Below, in pieces: positions 46,588-54,597 of a DNA stretch of 61,412 bases. This DNA comes from Streptomyces sp. LBL (GTDB taxonomy: Bacteria > Actinomycetota > Actinomycetes > Streptomycetales > Streptomycetaceae): contig NZ_JARXYX010000049.1 of assembly GCF_029893585.1 (NCBI RefSeq), positions 1 to 61,412 of the forward strand, in the 5' to 3' direction. Within the stretch, counting starts at the first letter, position 1; the number at the start of each line of letters is the position of its first letter. A program made the position numbers and the translations under genes. The notes under the pieces were generated by a model, which searched no databases, was not told the DNA's origin, and was given only the letters and a program-made list of their open reading frames with translations.

Positions 46588-47815
46588 GAGCGGTGGACGG
46601 GCTTCTGAACCAGCCTTCAAGGCGCGTGAGTTGGACGCCTCTGACGAACTGGCGGGGGTGCGGTCGCGGTTCGTCCTGGACGACGTGGTGTACCTGGACG
46701 GGAACTCGCTGGGCGCGTTGCCGGCGGCCGTCCCCGGGCGCGTCGAGGACGTCGTACGGCGGCAGTGGGGCGAGCTGCGCATCCGGTCCTGGGAGGAGAG
46801 CGGCTGGTGGACCGCGCCCGAGCGGATCGGCGACCGGATCGCTCCGCTGGTGGGGTCGGGGGCCGGGCAGATCGTGGTCGGCGACTCGACAAGTGTCAAC
46901 ATCTTCAAGGCACTTGTGGGGGCGGTACGGCTGGCGCGGCTCGGCGACCCGGGTCGTGACGAGATCGTCGTCGACGCGACGACCTTCCCCACGGACGGGT
47001 ACATCGCCACGTCGGCGGCCCGGATGACCGGGTGCACCCTGCGGCCGGTCACGCCGGCGGAGGTGCCGGGGGTCCTGGGCGACCGTACGGCGGCGGTCCT
47101 GTTGAACCACGTCGACTACCGCACCGGCCGGCTGCACGACCTGCCCGCCCTGACCGCCGCCGTGCACGCCGCGGGCGCCGTCGCCGTCTGGGACCTGTGC
47201 CACAGCGCGGGCGCCCTGCCGGTCGGGCTCGACGAACACGGGGTCGACCTGGCGGTCGGCTGCACCTACAAGTACCTGAACGGCGGCCCGGGTTCACCGG
47301 CGTACCTGTACGTACGCCGCGACCTCCAGGCCCGCTTCGACTCCCCTCTCCCCGGCTGGAACTCGCACGCCGAACCCTTCGGCATGCGCCCGGACTACGA
47401 ACCGGCCGACGGCGCCCTGCGTGGCCGCGTGGGCACGCCCGACATCCTGTCCATGCTCGCCCTGGAGGCCGCCCTGGAGGTGTGGGACGGGGTCTCGGTC
47501 GAGAGCGTCCGGGCCAAGTCCCTCGCTCTGACGGACTTCTTCCTCGAGTGCGTGGCCCGGTACGTCCCGACGGGCCGCGTGGAGTCGCTGACGCCCGCGG
47601 CGCACGAGGAACGGGGCAGCCAGGTCGCACTGCGGTGCGCGGACGCGGGCGAGGTGATGGAACGGTTGATCGAGCGGGGCGTCGTCGGCGACTTCCGCCA
47701 CCCGGACGTCCTGCGCTTCGGATTCACGCCGTTGTACGTCGGTTTCGGGGACGTGGAGCGGGCGGCGCGGGCGCTGGGCGAGACGTTGGGGGCCGGTGGA
47801 GGGGCGGCCGGCTGA
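46580..47815 (+). CDS. kynU: Kynureninase
   Basis: The 411-residue PLP enzyme has FVLDDVVYLDGNSLGALPAA, GDSTSVNIFKALVGAVRLAR, VWDLCHSAGALPVGLDEHGV and the PLP lysine K231 in GCTYKYLNGGPGSPAYLYV. It splits kynurenine to anthranilate and alanine. It was once coupled to kynA; the two are now 4.45 kb apart. The ribosome site (GGACGG) is weak, in line with coupled translation. The stop is followed by GC-rich repeats. Confidence 0.96.
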   Translation: MSESGGRASEPAFKARELDASDELAGVRSRFVLDDVVYLDGNSLGALPAAVPGRVEDVVRRQWGELRIRSWEESGWWTAPERIGDRIAPLVGSGAGQIVVGDSTSVNIFKALVGAVRLARLGDPGRDEIVVDATTFPTDGYIATSAARMTGCTLRPVTPAEVPGVLGDRTAAVLLNHVDYRTGRLHDLPALTAAVHAAGAVAVWDLCHSAGALPVGLDEHGVDLAVGCTYKYLNGGPGSPAYLYVRRDLQARFDSPLPGWNSHAEPFGMRPDYEPADGALRGRVGTPDILSMLALEAALEVWDGVSVESVRAKSLALTDFFLECVARYVPTGRVESLTPAAHEERGSQVALRCADAGEVMERLIERGVVGDFRHPDVLRFGFTPLYVGFGDVERAARALGETLGAGGGAAG

Positions 47816-47819
47816 CGCT

Positions 47820-48010
47820 GACGCGTCGACGGGCGCGTGCGGGTGGCGGGGTGGTACGGGCGGGCGCGCGTGCGGGTGGCGGGGTGGTGGCGGGGTGGTA
47901 CGGGCGGGCGCGCGTGCGGGTGTCGGTGCGGGGGCGGGGTGGTACGGGCGGGCCGTGCGCGGGTGCGGTGGTGACGGACGGACGGGCGGACGGGCGGGCG
48001 GGCGGGCAGG
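47820..48010 (+). repeat. GC-rich tandem repeats after kynU
   Basis: Units like GGTACGGGCGGGCGCGCGTG and GGGTGGCGGGGTGG repeat about five times, then GGACGGGCGGACGGGCGGGC. They fill the gap between kynU and the convergent TetR gene. Confidence 0.8.
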
Positions 48011-48015
48011 CGAGG

Positions 48016-48624
48016 TCACGCAGGTGCTGTGTACACGCCCGCCTCCGCCGCCGCGAGCGCCGCGTCCGCCGCGCGTTCGGCGGCGGCCGGGCCGGGAGCG
48101 GTTCCGGTGGTGAGGAGGCCGTAGTAGAGGGGCGCCGAGACCGCCCGTACGACCGTCCCCGGGTCCGTCCCGGCGGGCAGCTCCCCGCGGGCGACGCCCT
48201 CCGCCACACAGGGCGCCCACTCGGCCACCCGCACCTCGTAGAACCGCCGCAGCGCCTGGGCCGTACGCTCGTCGCACGTCGCCGCGGCGATGACCGCGCG
48301 GAACAGCGCGCACTGCCGGGGATCGGCGAGCGTCCGCTGCACCAGCGCGGCGTTCTCCCTCAGGTCCCCGCGTACGGAGCCGGTCCGCGCGCGCGGGAGG
48401 GACTGTTCGGCCATGTCGGCGAGCAGATCGGCGACCAGCCCGGTCACCGAACCCCACCGCCGGTACACGGTCGTCTTGCCGACCTCCGCGCGCCGTGCGA
48501 CATCCGCGAGGTCGAGCCGGTCGAAGCCCTGCTCGGCGAGAACGTCCCCGGCCGCCCGCAGCACCGCCGTACGGACACGTGCGGTGCGCCCTCCGGGACG
48601 TACGGTGCCGGGCTCGGCGGACAT
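48016..48624 (-). CDS. TetR-family regulator
   Basis: The 202-residue protein has a TetR HTH (AAGDVLAEQGFDRLDLADVA, RRAEVGKTTVYRRWGSVTGL) and a TetR_C_16-like effector domain (ALFRAVIAAATCDERTAQAL). An AAGGAGG site lies before ATG 48624. It is divergent from the alpha/beta hydrolase gene at 48833 and probably controls it. Confidence 0.88.
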   Translation of the reverse strand: MSAEPGTVRPGGRTARVRTAVLRAAGDVLAEQGFDRLDLADVARRAEVGKTTVYRRWGSVTGLVADLLADMAEQSLPRARTGSVRGDLRENAALVQRTLADPRQCALFRAVIAAATCDERTAQALRRFYEVRVAEWAPCVAEGVARGELPAGTDPGTVVRAVSAPLYYGLLTTGTAPGPAAAERAADAALAAAEAGVYTAPA

Positions 48625-48832
48625 AACGGCCTCCTTGGGGCACGGACGGGACGAGTGCGGGGGTACGGTGCCAGCGTAACGAAACAGCGGAACCGTTTGA
48701 CCCTCACCGAGCGTGACATCCCCGGGTCCGCGCACGTCATGGGCCTGATACCGTCCCGGCCTACGGCCGCATTTCCCTTCTGGAAATCCTTCCCGGTCCG
48801 CCAAATCCGTTTCGACGCTGAGAGGTTGGAGC

Positions 48833-49774
48833 ATGCCGGACGACGCCGCCGCACACGACGCCGCATCACGTGATGTCGCAGCACATGATGCCGCAGCTGC
48901 CCGTGCCGCCGCCGAAGAGGAGTCGGCCTTCTCGCACCCGGCGGTCGCGCCCGACGCCACGGCGGCGTACGGCGACCACCCCGACCAGGTGATCGACTTC
49001 TACGCTCCGCACGGTGGGACGGGGCCGGGCGGTCCGGCGCCGCTGGTCGTCCTGCTGCACGGCGGTGCCTGGCGGGCACCGTACGACCGCCGGCACCTCT
49101 CGCCGTTCGCGGACTTTCTGGCGCGACGGGGGTTCGGGGTGGCGAGTGTGGAGTATCGGCGTGGGGGTGAGGACGCGGACGAGGGGCAGAGCGGGGGGCG
49201 GAGCGGGCCGGTCGCCGGTCGCTGGCCGGACACCTTCGACGACGTCGCCGCCGCGCTGGACGCGCTGCCGGCCCTCGCGCGTGCGGCCCTCCCGCAGACC
49301 GACCCGCGCCGCATGGTGGTCACCGGTCACTCCGCGGGCGGCCACCTCGCGCTGTGGGTGTCGGCCCGGCACCTGCTCCCCGCCGACGCCCCGTGGCGTA
49401 CCGACCGACCGGCCCCGCTGCGGGGCGTGGTCGCCCTTGCCCCGATCGCCGACTTCGAGGTCGCGGAGAAGCTGGATGTGTGCGGAGGTGCCTGCCGCCA
49501 ACTGCTGGGCGGGGACGAGGCGTTCACCGAACGCCGGCCGTACGCCGACCCGTCCCTCCTGCTCCCCACCGGCATCGCGACGACCCTCGTCCAGGGCCGC
49601 AGCGACCTGGTCGTCCCGGAGGCGGTCGCCGAGTCCTACGCGGACGCGGCGGCGAAGGCGGGCGAGGTGGTGGGCGTGACGCTCCTGGAGGACGTCGGCC
49701 ACTTCCCGCTGATCGACCCGGCGGCGGACGCGTGCGCGGTGGTGGGGGAGGAGATCGCGCAGCTGGCGTGGTGA
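48833..49774 (+). CDS. Alpha/beta hydrolase, candidate kynurenine formamidase
   Basis: The 313-residue protein has the oxyanion motif LVVLLHGGAWRAPYDRRHL, the nucleophile in VTGHSAGGHLALW and the acid/His in LVQGRSDLVVPEAV and DVGHFPL. HGGAW with GHSAGG is typical of AFMID-like arylformamidases, which remove formate from N-formylkynurenine, the step between kynA and kynU. The location beside kynU supports this but does not prove it. The N-terminus has Ala/His/Asp repeats (AAAHDAASRDVAAHDAAAAR). GGAG precedes ATG 48833. Confidence 0.75.
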   Translation: MPDDAAAHDAASRDVAAHDAAAARAAAEEESAFSHPAVAPDATAAYGDHPDQVIDFYAPHGGTGPGGPAPLVVLLHGGAWRAPYDRRHLSPFADFLARRGFGVASVEYRRGGEDADEGQSGGRSGPVAGRWPDTFDDVAAALDALPALARAALPQTDPRRMVVTGHSAGGHLALWVSARHLLPADAPWRTDRPAPLRGVVALAPIADFEVAEKLDVCGGACRQLLGGDEAFTERRPYADPSLLLPTGIATTLVQGRSDLVVPEAVAESYADAAAKAGEVVGVTLLEDVGHFPLIDPAADACAVVGEEIAQLAW

Positions 49775-49788
49775 GTACCCGTAATACC
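49774..49788 (+). promoter_or_regulatory. Near-palindrome copy 1 before the hydrolase-regulator fusion
   Basis: AGTACCCGTAATACC followed by TGAGAG; it matches 51657-51671 (GGTACTCGTAGTACC, TGAGAG). It overlaps the stop region of the formamidase-like gene. Candidate binding site of the response regulator. Confidence 0.45.
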
Positions 49789-49900
49789 TGAGAGCTACGG
49801 CGCAGGTGAGTTCCCTGGCGGGACGCGGACGACGAGCGCGGATCCGTAATTTCCCTTCCAGACAAGCCCGATGGCCGGGCGGACTGGGAGGGGGACGACC

Positions 49901-51625
49901 GTGGGGATTGAGCTGAAGACCCGTGACAGGTCAGCGGAACTGCGACGTACGGAGAACCTACGGCGCACGGACGCTGGTACGGGCGGTGCTGGGGACGCCG
50001 GTACGGACGATGCAGACGTTGGTGCGGGGGCCGATACGGGCGCCGGTACGGACGCCGATACGGACGCCGATACGGACGCCGATATGGACGATGGTGCGGA
50101 CGCCGAGCGGCGGCGCGCGCACCGATGGCGCCGAGGTCTCCTTGCCGCGCTCGTCACCGCCGCTGTCGTGGTCCCCCTTTCCGCCGCCACCCGACCGGAG
50201 GTCCCCGCACCGGCCCCCGCCGCGCTGGGTCTCCTGACCGCGGGCACGCTGGACGAGGCGTACGCGGCGAACCGGGTCAACGCCGAGACAGCGTCCCGAA
50301 TGGCCGCCCACGGCGACCGGGCACGCGCGGCGGCGGACCGCGCGATAGCCGCCCCTTCCCGGTACCTCCTCGCCTTCGACGGCCGCGGTTCCGGTCGTTC
50401 GGCGGAGGTCCTCGGCGACCTGGCCCACGCCGACCGTATTGCGGTCCTGGTCCCCGGTTCGGACACCTCACTCGACACATACGACCGCTTCCGCGCCACG
50501 GCGACACAACTGCGAACGGAACTGACCCGACAGTCCGCACAGCGGACCACCGAGACCGCCGGCGACGCGGTCCCCCTTCGTTCCGCGGACCCTCTCCGTT
50601 CCGGCGCTCCCCTTCGTTCTGCCGTCGCCTCCCGTTCCGGCGTCGTCTCCCGTTCCGGCGTCGCCTCCCGTACGGCCGGCGTCGCCTCCCGCACCGCCGT
50701 CGTGGCCTGGCTGGGCTATGAGACGCCGGGCACGATCAGTACGACGGTCACCACGACCGGCCGCGCCGAGCAAGCCGCTCCGCACCTACGGGAGTTCATA
50801 CGGCAGCTGCGTGGCATCGTCGGCCGGAAGGCCCGCCTCTCACTGCTGTGCCACTCGTACGGCTCGGTCGTCTGCGGCCGGGCCGCTCCCGGCCTGGACG
50901 TGGACGACATCGCCCTGGTCGGCAGCCCCGGCACCGGCGCCGACTCCGCCGTGACGAGCGGCACCATCCGCGTACTGATCGCCGACGACCAGCAGATGGT
51001 CCGGCAGGGCTTCACCGTGCTGCTCAACACCCAGCCGGACATCGACGTGATCGGTCAGGCGGTGGACGGTCTGGACGCGGTCGGCAAGGCCGCCGAACTC
51101 GCCCCGGACGTCGTCCTCATGGACATCCGCATGCCCGAACTCGGCGGCATCGAGGCCGCCCGCCGCATCACGGGCGAGCGTCCGGACATCAAGGTGCTGG
51201 TGCTCACCACCTTCGACCTCGACGAGTACGTGTACGAGGCGCTCAGAGCCGGGGCGTCCGGGTTTCTGCTGAAGGACGCCTCCGCGGACAAGCTCGCCGA
51301 GGCGGTACGGGTGGTGGCGGCCGGCGACGCGCTCCTCGCGCCGGGCATCACCCGGCGGCTGATCGCCGAGTTCTCCCGGCTGGACGACCGTCCCCGCGCC
51401 CCGCTCAAGGAACGTGTCGGTGGTCTGACCGAGCGGGAGACGGAGGTGCTGGCGCTGATCGCGCAAGGCCTGTCGAACGCGGAGATCGCCGAACGGCTCG
51501 TGGTCGCCGAGCAGACGGTGAAGACACACGTGGGCCGCATCCTGGTGAAGCTGGGCCTGCGGGACCGCACCCAGGCGGCGGTGTTCGCGTACGAGTCGGG
51601 GCTGGTGCGACCTTCCGGGTACTGA
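49901..51625 (+). CDS. Fusion of truncated DUF1023 hydrolase and NarL-type response regulator
   Basis: The 574-residue frame has an acidic Asp-Thr-Ala repeat N-terminus, one membrane helix (LLAALVTAAVVVPLSAA, about 80-97), and part of a DUF1023-type alpha/beta hydrolase (RYLLAFDGRGSGRSAEVLGD, VLVPGSDTSLDTYDRF, LSLLCHSYGSVVCGRA with Ser319, GSPGTGADSA). At residue 351 it changes to a complete regulator: TIRVLIADDQQMVRQGFTVL, phospho-acceptor Asp408 in VLMDIRMPE, KDASADKLAEAV and a LuxR HTH (LTERETEVLALIAQGLSNAE). The Asp/His end of the hydrolase is missing. GTG 50951 is an in-frame internal start. GTG 49901 has a GGGAGGGGG site. No sensor kinase is nearby. Confidence 0.85.
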   Translation: MGIELKTRDRSAELRRTENLRRTDAGTGGAGDAGTDDADVGAGADTGAGTDADTDADTDADMDDGADAERRRAHRWRRGLLAALVTAAVVVPLSAATRPEVPAPAPAALGLLTAGTLDEAYAANRVNAETASRMAAHGDRARAAADRAIAAPSRYLLAFDGRGSGRSAEVLGDLAHADRIAVLVPGSDTSLDTYDRFRATATQLRTELTRQSAQRTTETAGDAVPLRSADPLRSGAPLRSAVASRSGVVSRSGVASRTAGVASRTAVVAWLGYETPGTISTTVTTTGRAEQAAPHLREFIRQLRGIVGRKARLSLLCHSYGSVVCGRAAPGLDVDDIALVGSPGTGADSAVTSGTIRVLIADDQQMVRQGFTVLLNTQPDIDVIGQAVDGLDAVGKAAELAPDVVLMDIRMPELGGIEAARRITGERPDIKVLVLTTFDLDEYVYEALRAGASGFLLKDASADKLAEAVRVVAAGDALLAPGITRRLIAEFSRLDDRPRAPLKERVGGLTERETEVLALIAQGLSNAEIAERLVVAEQTVKTHVGRILVKLGLRDRTQAAVFAYESGLVRPSGY

Positions 51626-51656
51626 CCTGCGCCGACCCCGTGTGCGCGCACCAGCC

Positions 51657-51671
51657 GGTACTCGTAGTACC
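51657..51671 (+). promoter_or_regulatory. Near-palindrome copy 2 after the fusion gene
   Basis: GGTAC-TCGTA-GTACC is a 15-bp inverted repeat followed by TGAGAG, located between the fusion gene and the P450 gene at 51838. Confidence 0.45.
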
Positions 51672-51837
51672 TGAGAGGGACGGCGAAGGACCCCTCTCAC
51701 TGGTGACGACCGCGCCCCCGCCCTCCCGGGTGCCGGAGTCCTCGGATGCCGGAGTCCTCGGATTTCGACGTCCTCGGGTTCCAGGAGCCGGTGGGAGGCC
51801 CTGGTCAGGGAGGGAGGTGCCGGTCTAACGTCCGTGC

Positions 51838-53103
51838 ATGGCAGCTGCTTCCTCCCTCGCCTTCGACCCCTGGGACCCGGGGTTCCTCGCCGACCCGTAC
51901 CCGGCCTACGCCGAACTGCGGGCCAGGGGCCGGGTGCTCCACTACGAGCCGACCGGCCAGTGGCTGGTACCGCACCACGCGGACGTCTCGGCGCTGTTGC
52001 GGGACCGACGGCTGGGGCGGACGTACCAGCACCGGTTCACGCACGAGGAGTTCGGGCGGATGGCGCCGCATGAGGAGCACGAGCCGTTCCACGCGCTCAA
52101 CGACCATGGGTTGCTCGACCTGGAGCCGCCGGACCACACCCGGATCCGGCGCCTGGTGTCGAAGGCGTTCACCCCGCGCACGGTGGAGCGGCTGAAACCG
52201 TATGTGCACGACCTGGCGGACGAGTTGGTGACCGCGCTGGTGGAGGCGGGCGGCGGTGATCTGCTGACCGATGTGGCGGAGCCGCTGCCGGTCGCGGTGA
52301 TCGCGGAGATGCTGGGCATCCCGGAGGCGGACCGGGCGCCGCTGCGGCCCTGGTCGGCGGACATCTGCGGGATGTACGAGCTGAACCCCTCCGAGGAGGC
52401 GGCGACGAGAGCGGTACGGGCGTCGGTGGAGTTCTCGGACTATCTGCGGGAGCTGATCGCCGAGCGGCGCAAGGAGCCGGGGGAGGACCTGATCTCCGGG
52501 CTGATCGCGGCGCACGACGAGAGCGACCGGCAAACCGGATGGCAATCCGACCGCCGCACCGACCGCGGCACTGACCGGCTCACCGAGCAGGAGATGATCT
52601 CGACCTGCGTGCTGCTGCTGAACGCCGGCCACGAGGCCACGGTGAACGCCACCGTCAACGGCTGGTGGGCGCTGTTCCGCAACCCCGGCCAGCTGGCGGC
52701 GCTTCGCGCGGACCACTCTCTCGTCCCGTCCGCCGTGGAGGAGTTGATGCGGTACGACACCCCGCTCCAGCTCTTCGAACGCTGGGTGTTGGACGAGATC
52801 GAGATCGCCGGGACGACGATCCCGAGGGGAGCGGAGATCGCGCTGCTCTTCGGGTCGGCCAACCACGACACGGAGGTCTTCCGGGACCCCGAGCGGCTCG
52901 ATCTGACCCGTCGGGACAACCCGCACATCTCCTTCAGCGCGGGCATCCACTACTGCATCGGCGCACCCCTGGCCCGGATCGAGCTGGCGGCCTCCATGAC
53001 GGCACTCCTGGAGAAGGCACCGACCCTCGCCCTGGCGGCGGAGCCGGAGAGGAAGCCGAACTTTGTGATCCGGGGCCTGGAGGGCCTACCTGTGATCGTC
53101 TGA
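51838..53103 (+). CDS. Cytochrome P450 (CYP107-like group)
   Basis: The 421-residue enzyme has the I-helix LLLNAGHEATVNATVNGWWA, K-helix EELMRYDTPLQLFERWVL and the haem loop SFSAGIHYCIGAPLARIEL with Cys373. The usual FG before x-G-x-H is FS here. It is a soluble monooxygenase with unknown substrate; no ferredoxin gene is adjacent. An Asp/Thr/Arg-rich insertion (QTGWQSDRRTDRGTDRLTEQ) lies before the I-helix. It may be controlled through the palindrome at 51657. Confidence 0.93.
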   Translation: MAAASSLAFDPWDPGFLADPYPAYAELRARGRVLHYEPTGQWLVPHHADVSALLRDRRLGRTYQHRFTHEEFGRMAPHEEHEPFHALNDHGLLDLEPPDHTRIRRLVSKAFTPRTVERLKPYVHDLADELVTALVEAGGGDLLTDVAEPLPVAVIAEMLGIPEADRAPLRPWSADICGMYELNPSEEAATRAVRASVEFSDYLRELIAERRKEPGEDLISGLIAAHDESDRQTGWQSDRRTDRGTDRLTEQEMISTCVLLLNAGHEATVNATVNGWWALFRNPGQLAALRADHSLVPSAVEELMRYDTPLQLFERWVLDEIEIAGTTIPRGAEIALLFGSANHDTEVFRDPERLDLTRRDNPHISFSAGIHYCIGAPLARIELAASMTALLEKAPTLALAAEPERKPNFVIRGLEGLPVIV

Positions 53104-53361
53104 CCGGTGATCGTCTGAGACGGCCCGCTTGCCGCCCAGCACCCGTGCGAGCGGGGCGTAGACGAGGGCCGGCAGGACGGCTCCCGCGAGGAACGCCAGC
53201 GGGAGCTCGGTGAACAGGACGCTCATGCCCATGCCCTCGTTCTCGAAGCCGCGGCCCAGGTGGATACGGGTGCGGGCTGAGGAGAGCCACAGCAGTGTGG
53301 CCGCCAACGCGCCCACCATCGACAGCACACAGCCACCGCACGTCACGACATTCCGGTTCAT
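53086..53361 (-). CDS. Small membrane protein with repeat tail
   Basis: About 91 residues with two membrane helices (CVLSMVGALAATLLWLSSAR and LPLAFLAGAVLPALVYAPLA). The tail is SDDHRSDDHR from a duplicated GGTGATCGTCTGA unit. It overlaps the P450 3' end by 18 bp on the other strand. ATG 53361 is used, but the frame is open to 53460. Function unknown. Confidence 0.6.
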   Translation of the reverse strand: MNRNVVTCGGCVLSMVGALAATLLWLSSARTRIHLGRGFENEGMGMSVLFTELPLAFLAGAVLPALVYAPLARVLGGKRAVSDDHRSDDHR

Positions 53362-53484
53362 GCCCGGGAGGACGCGTGTCACCCCCGCGCGGTTCGCACG
53401 CCTGTCCAGCCTGTCCACCACAGCAAGCCGGCGGCGGGCGTCGGCCCAGCACATGATCACCCACCGTGAGGGATCACCAGCCCC

Positions 53485-54387
53485 TCACCTCGGCAAGGTC
53501 AACCTCCAGGCCTCTTCCCACACCGTCCACGTCCGTCTCCGTACCGGCCCCGAGACCGCCGCGTCCGCGCGGTAGCGGAAGTCCGCTCCCGAGACGGTCA
53601 CCAGGCGCCCTCGTGCCAGCAGCGGGGACGCCTCCGCGCCCACCGACACCGGGCGGACCTCCACCGCCGCCGTACCGGAGCCGTCCGGGGTCACGGAGAC
53701 CGCCTCGACCGGCTGGTCCAGGTCGACCAGAATTTCTCCGTCGACCTCGATGCGCAGCCGGGAGGGCCCGGCGGGGCCGGGGACGGACTGGGCCGGCCGG
53801 AGCGGCCGGGCGGGCACGAGAGTCCGTACGAGGGACTGGCACGTCCGCAGCCAGGGACGCGCCGACGCCCCCGAGTCCGGCCCGGAGTCCGCCCCAGGCC
53901 CCGCCCCCGCCCTCGACTCCGAATCCGCCGCCGATGCCTCCCGAGCAAGTACCGGCGGTATTCGGAGCGAGCCCAGCACCACCCCGTCGCTCTCGTCCAC
54001 GAGCAGGTCCAGCCGCCGCTCGGTCCCCTCCAGCACCGCCCGCGCCGCCGCCACGGCCCCGACCGGCACCCCGAGGGAGCGGGCCAGGGACACCGCGCTC
54101 CCCACCGGCACGACCGACAGCGCGCACCCCGCCAGCTCCCGCTGCCGGTGCAGCAGGGACACCGTCCGGACCAGCGCGTGGTCGTCGCCTATGACCACCG
54201 GTCGCCGTGAGCCCCGCCGCGCCAGCACCCGGGCGAATTCCTCCGGATCCTCCGGCAGACACACCTTCGTTCTCGCCGCACCGGCGCTGAGCACGTCTTT
54301 CGCGATCCGTACGGACTCTCCGTCCATCCTCCGGGCGATCGGATCTATGACCACCAACAGCTGGTCGGACGTCGCGAAAGTCACCAC
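53485..54387 (-). CDS. Diacylglycerol-kinase/lipid-kinase-like protein
   Basis: The 300-residue product has DQLLVVIDPIARRMDGESVR, GSRRPVVIGDDHALVRTVSL, LSVVPVGSAVSLARSLGVPV (in place of the usual GGDGT...LPxGTxNDLAR) and a C-terminal beta domain (RLRIEVDGEILVDLDQPVEA, RLVTVSGADFRYRAD). The GGDGT ATP motif is degraded to IGDDHA, so activity is doubtful. An insertion of about 40 residues (ESRAGAGPGADSGPDSG) breaks the middle. Start GTG 54387 or 54384. It is divergent from purA; this pairing is common in Streptomyces. Confidence 0.72.
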   Translation of the reverse strand: MVTFATSDQLLVVIDPIARRMDGESVRIAKDVLSAGAARTKVCLPEDPEEFARVLARRGSRRPVVIGDDHALVRTVSLLHRQRELAGCALSVVPVGSAVSLARSLGVPVGAVAAARAVLEGTERRLDLLVDESDGVVLGSLRIPPVLAREASAADSESRAGAGPGADSGPDSGASARPWLRTCQSLVRTLVPARPLRPAQSVPGPAGPSRLRIEVDGEILVDLDQPVEAVSVTPDGSGTAAVEVRPVSVGAEASPLLARGRLVTVSGADFRYRADAAVSGPVRRRTWTVWEEAWRLTLPR

Positions 54388-54429
54388 CTCGGTCCTGCCT
54401 CGCTTCCTCGGGTAGCATCTTTGTGCAAG

Positions 54430-54457
54430 AGCCCCTTGCGCTATTGCGCCAGGGGCT
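54430..54457 (+). promoter_or_regulatory. Stable hairpin in the dagK-like/purA gap
   Basis: AGCCCCT-T-GCGC-TATT-GCGC-C-AGGGGCT. It would sit in the leader of one of the two divergent transcripts or act as a terminator. The promoter positions are unknown. Confidence 0.5.
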
Positions 54458-54597
54458 TCGTCTGTTCCGGGGCATCCGGTCCGACAGGTTGCGGCCAACG
54501 AAGGCCGCCGGTGTACGAAACAGGCTGTGCGAGGCACAGTCAATGTGGCGTACGCCCCTGGCCTTGGACATGCCCCGCTCGGAAGGGGTGTACGCGC

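Noticed and set aside
47032..48873. A 613-codon plus-strand frame across kynU and the TetR gene
   Set aside because: Out-of-frame reading of kynU followed by tandem repeats; Arg/Gly/Pro-rich, no start signal.
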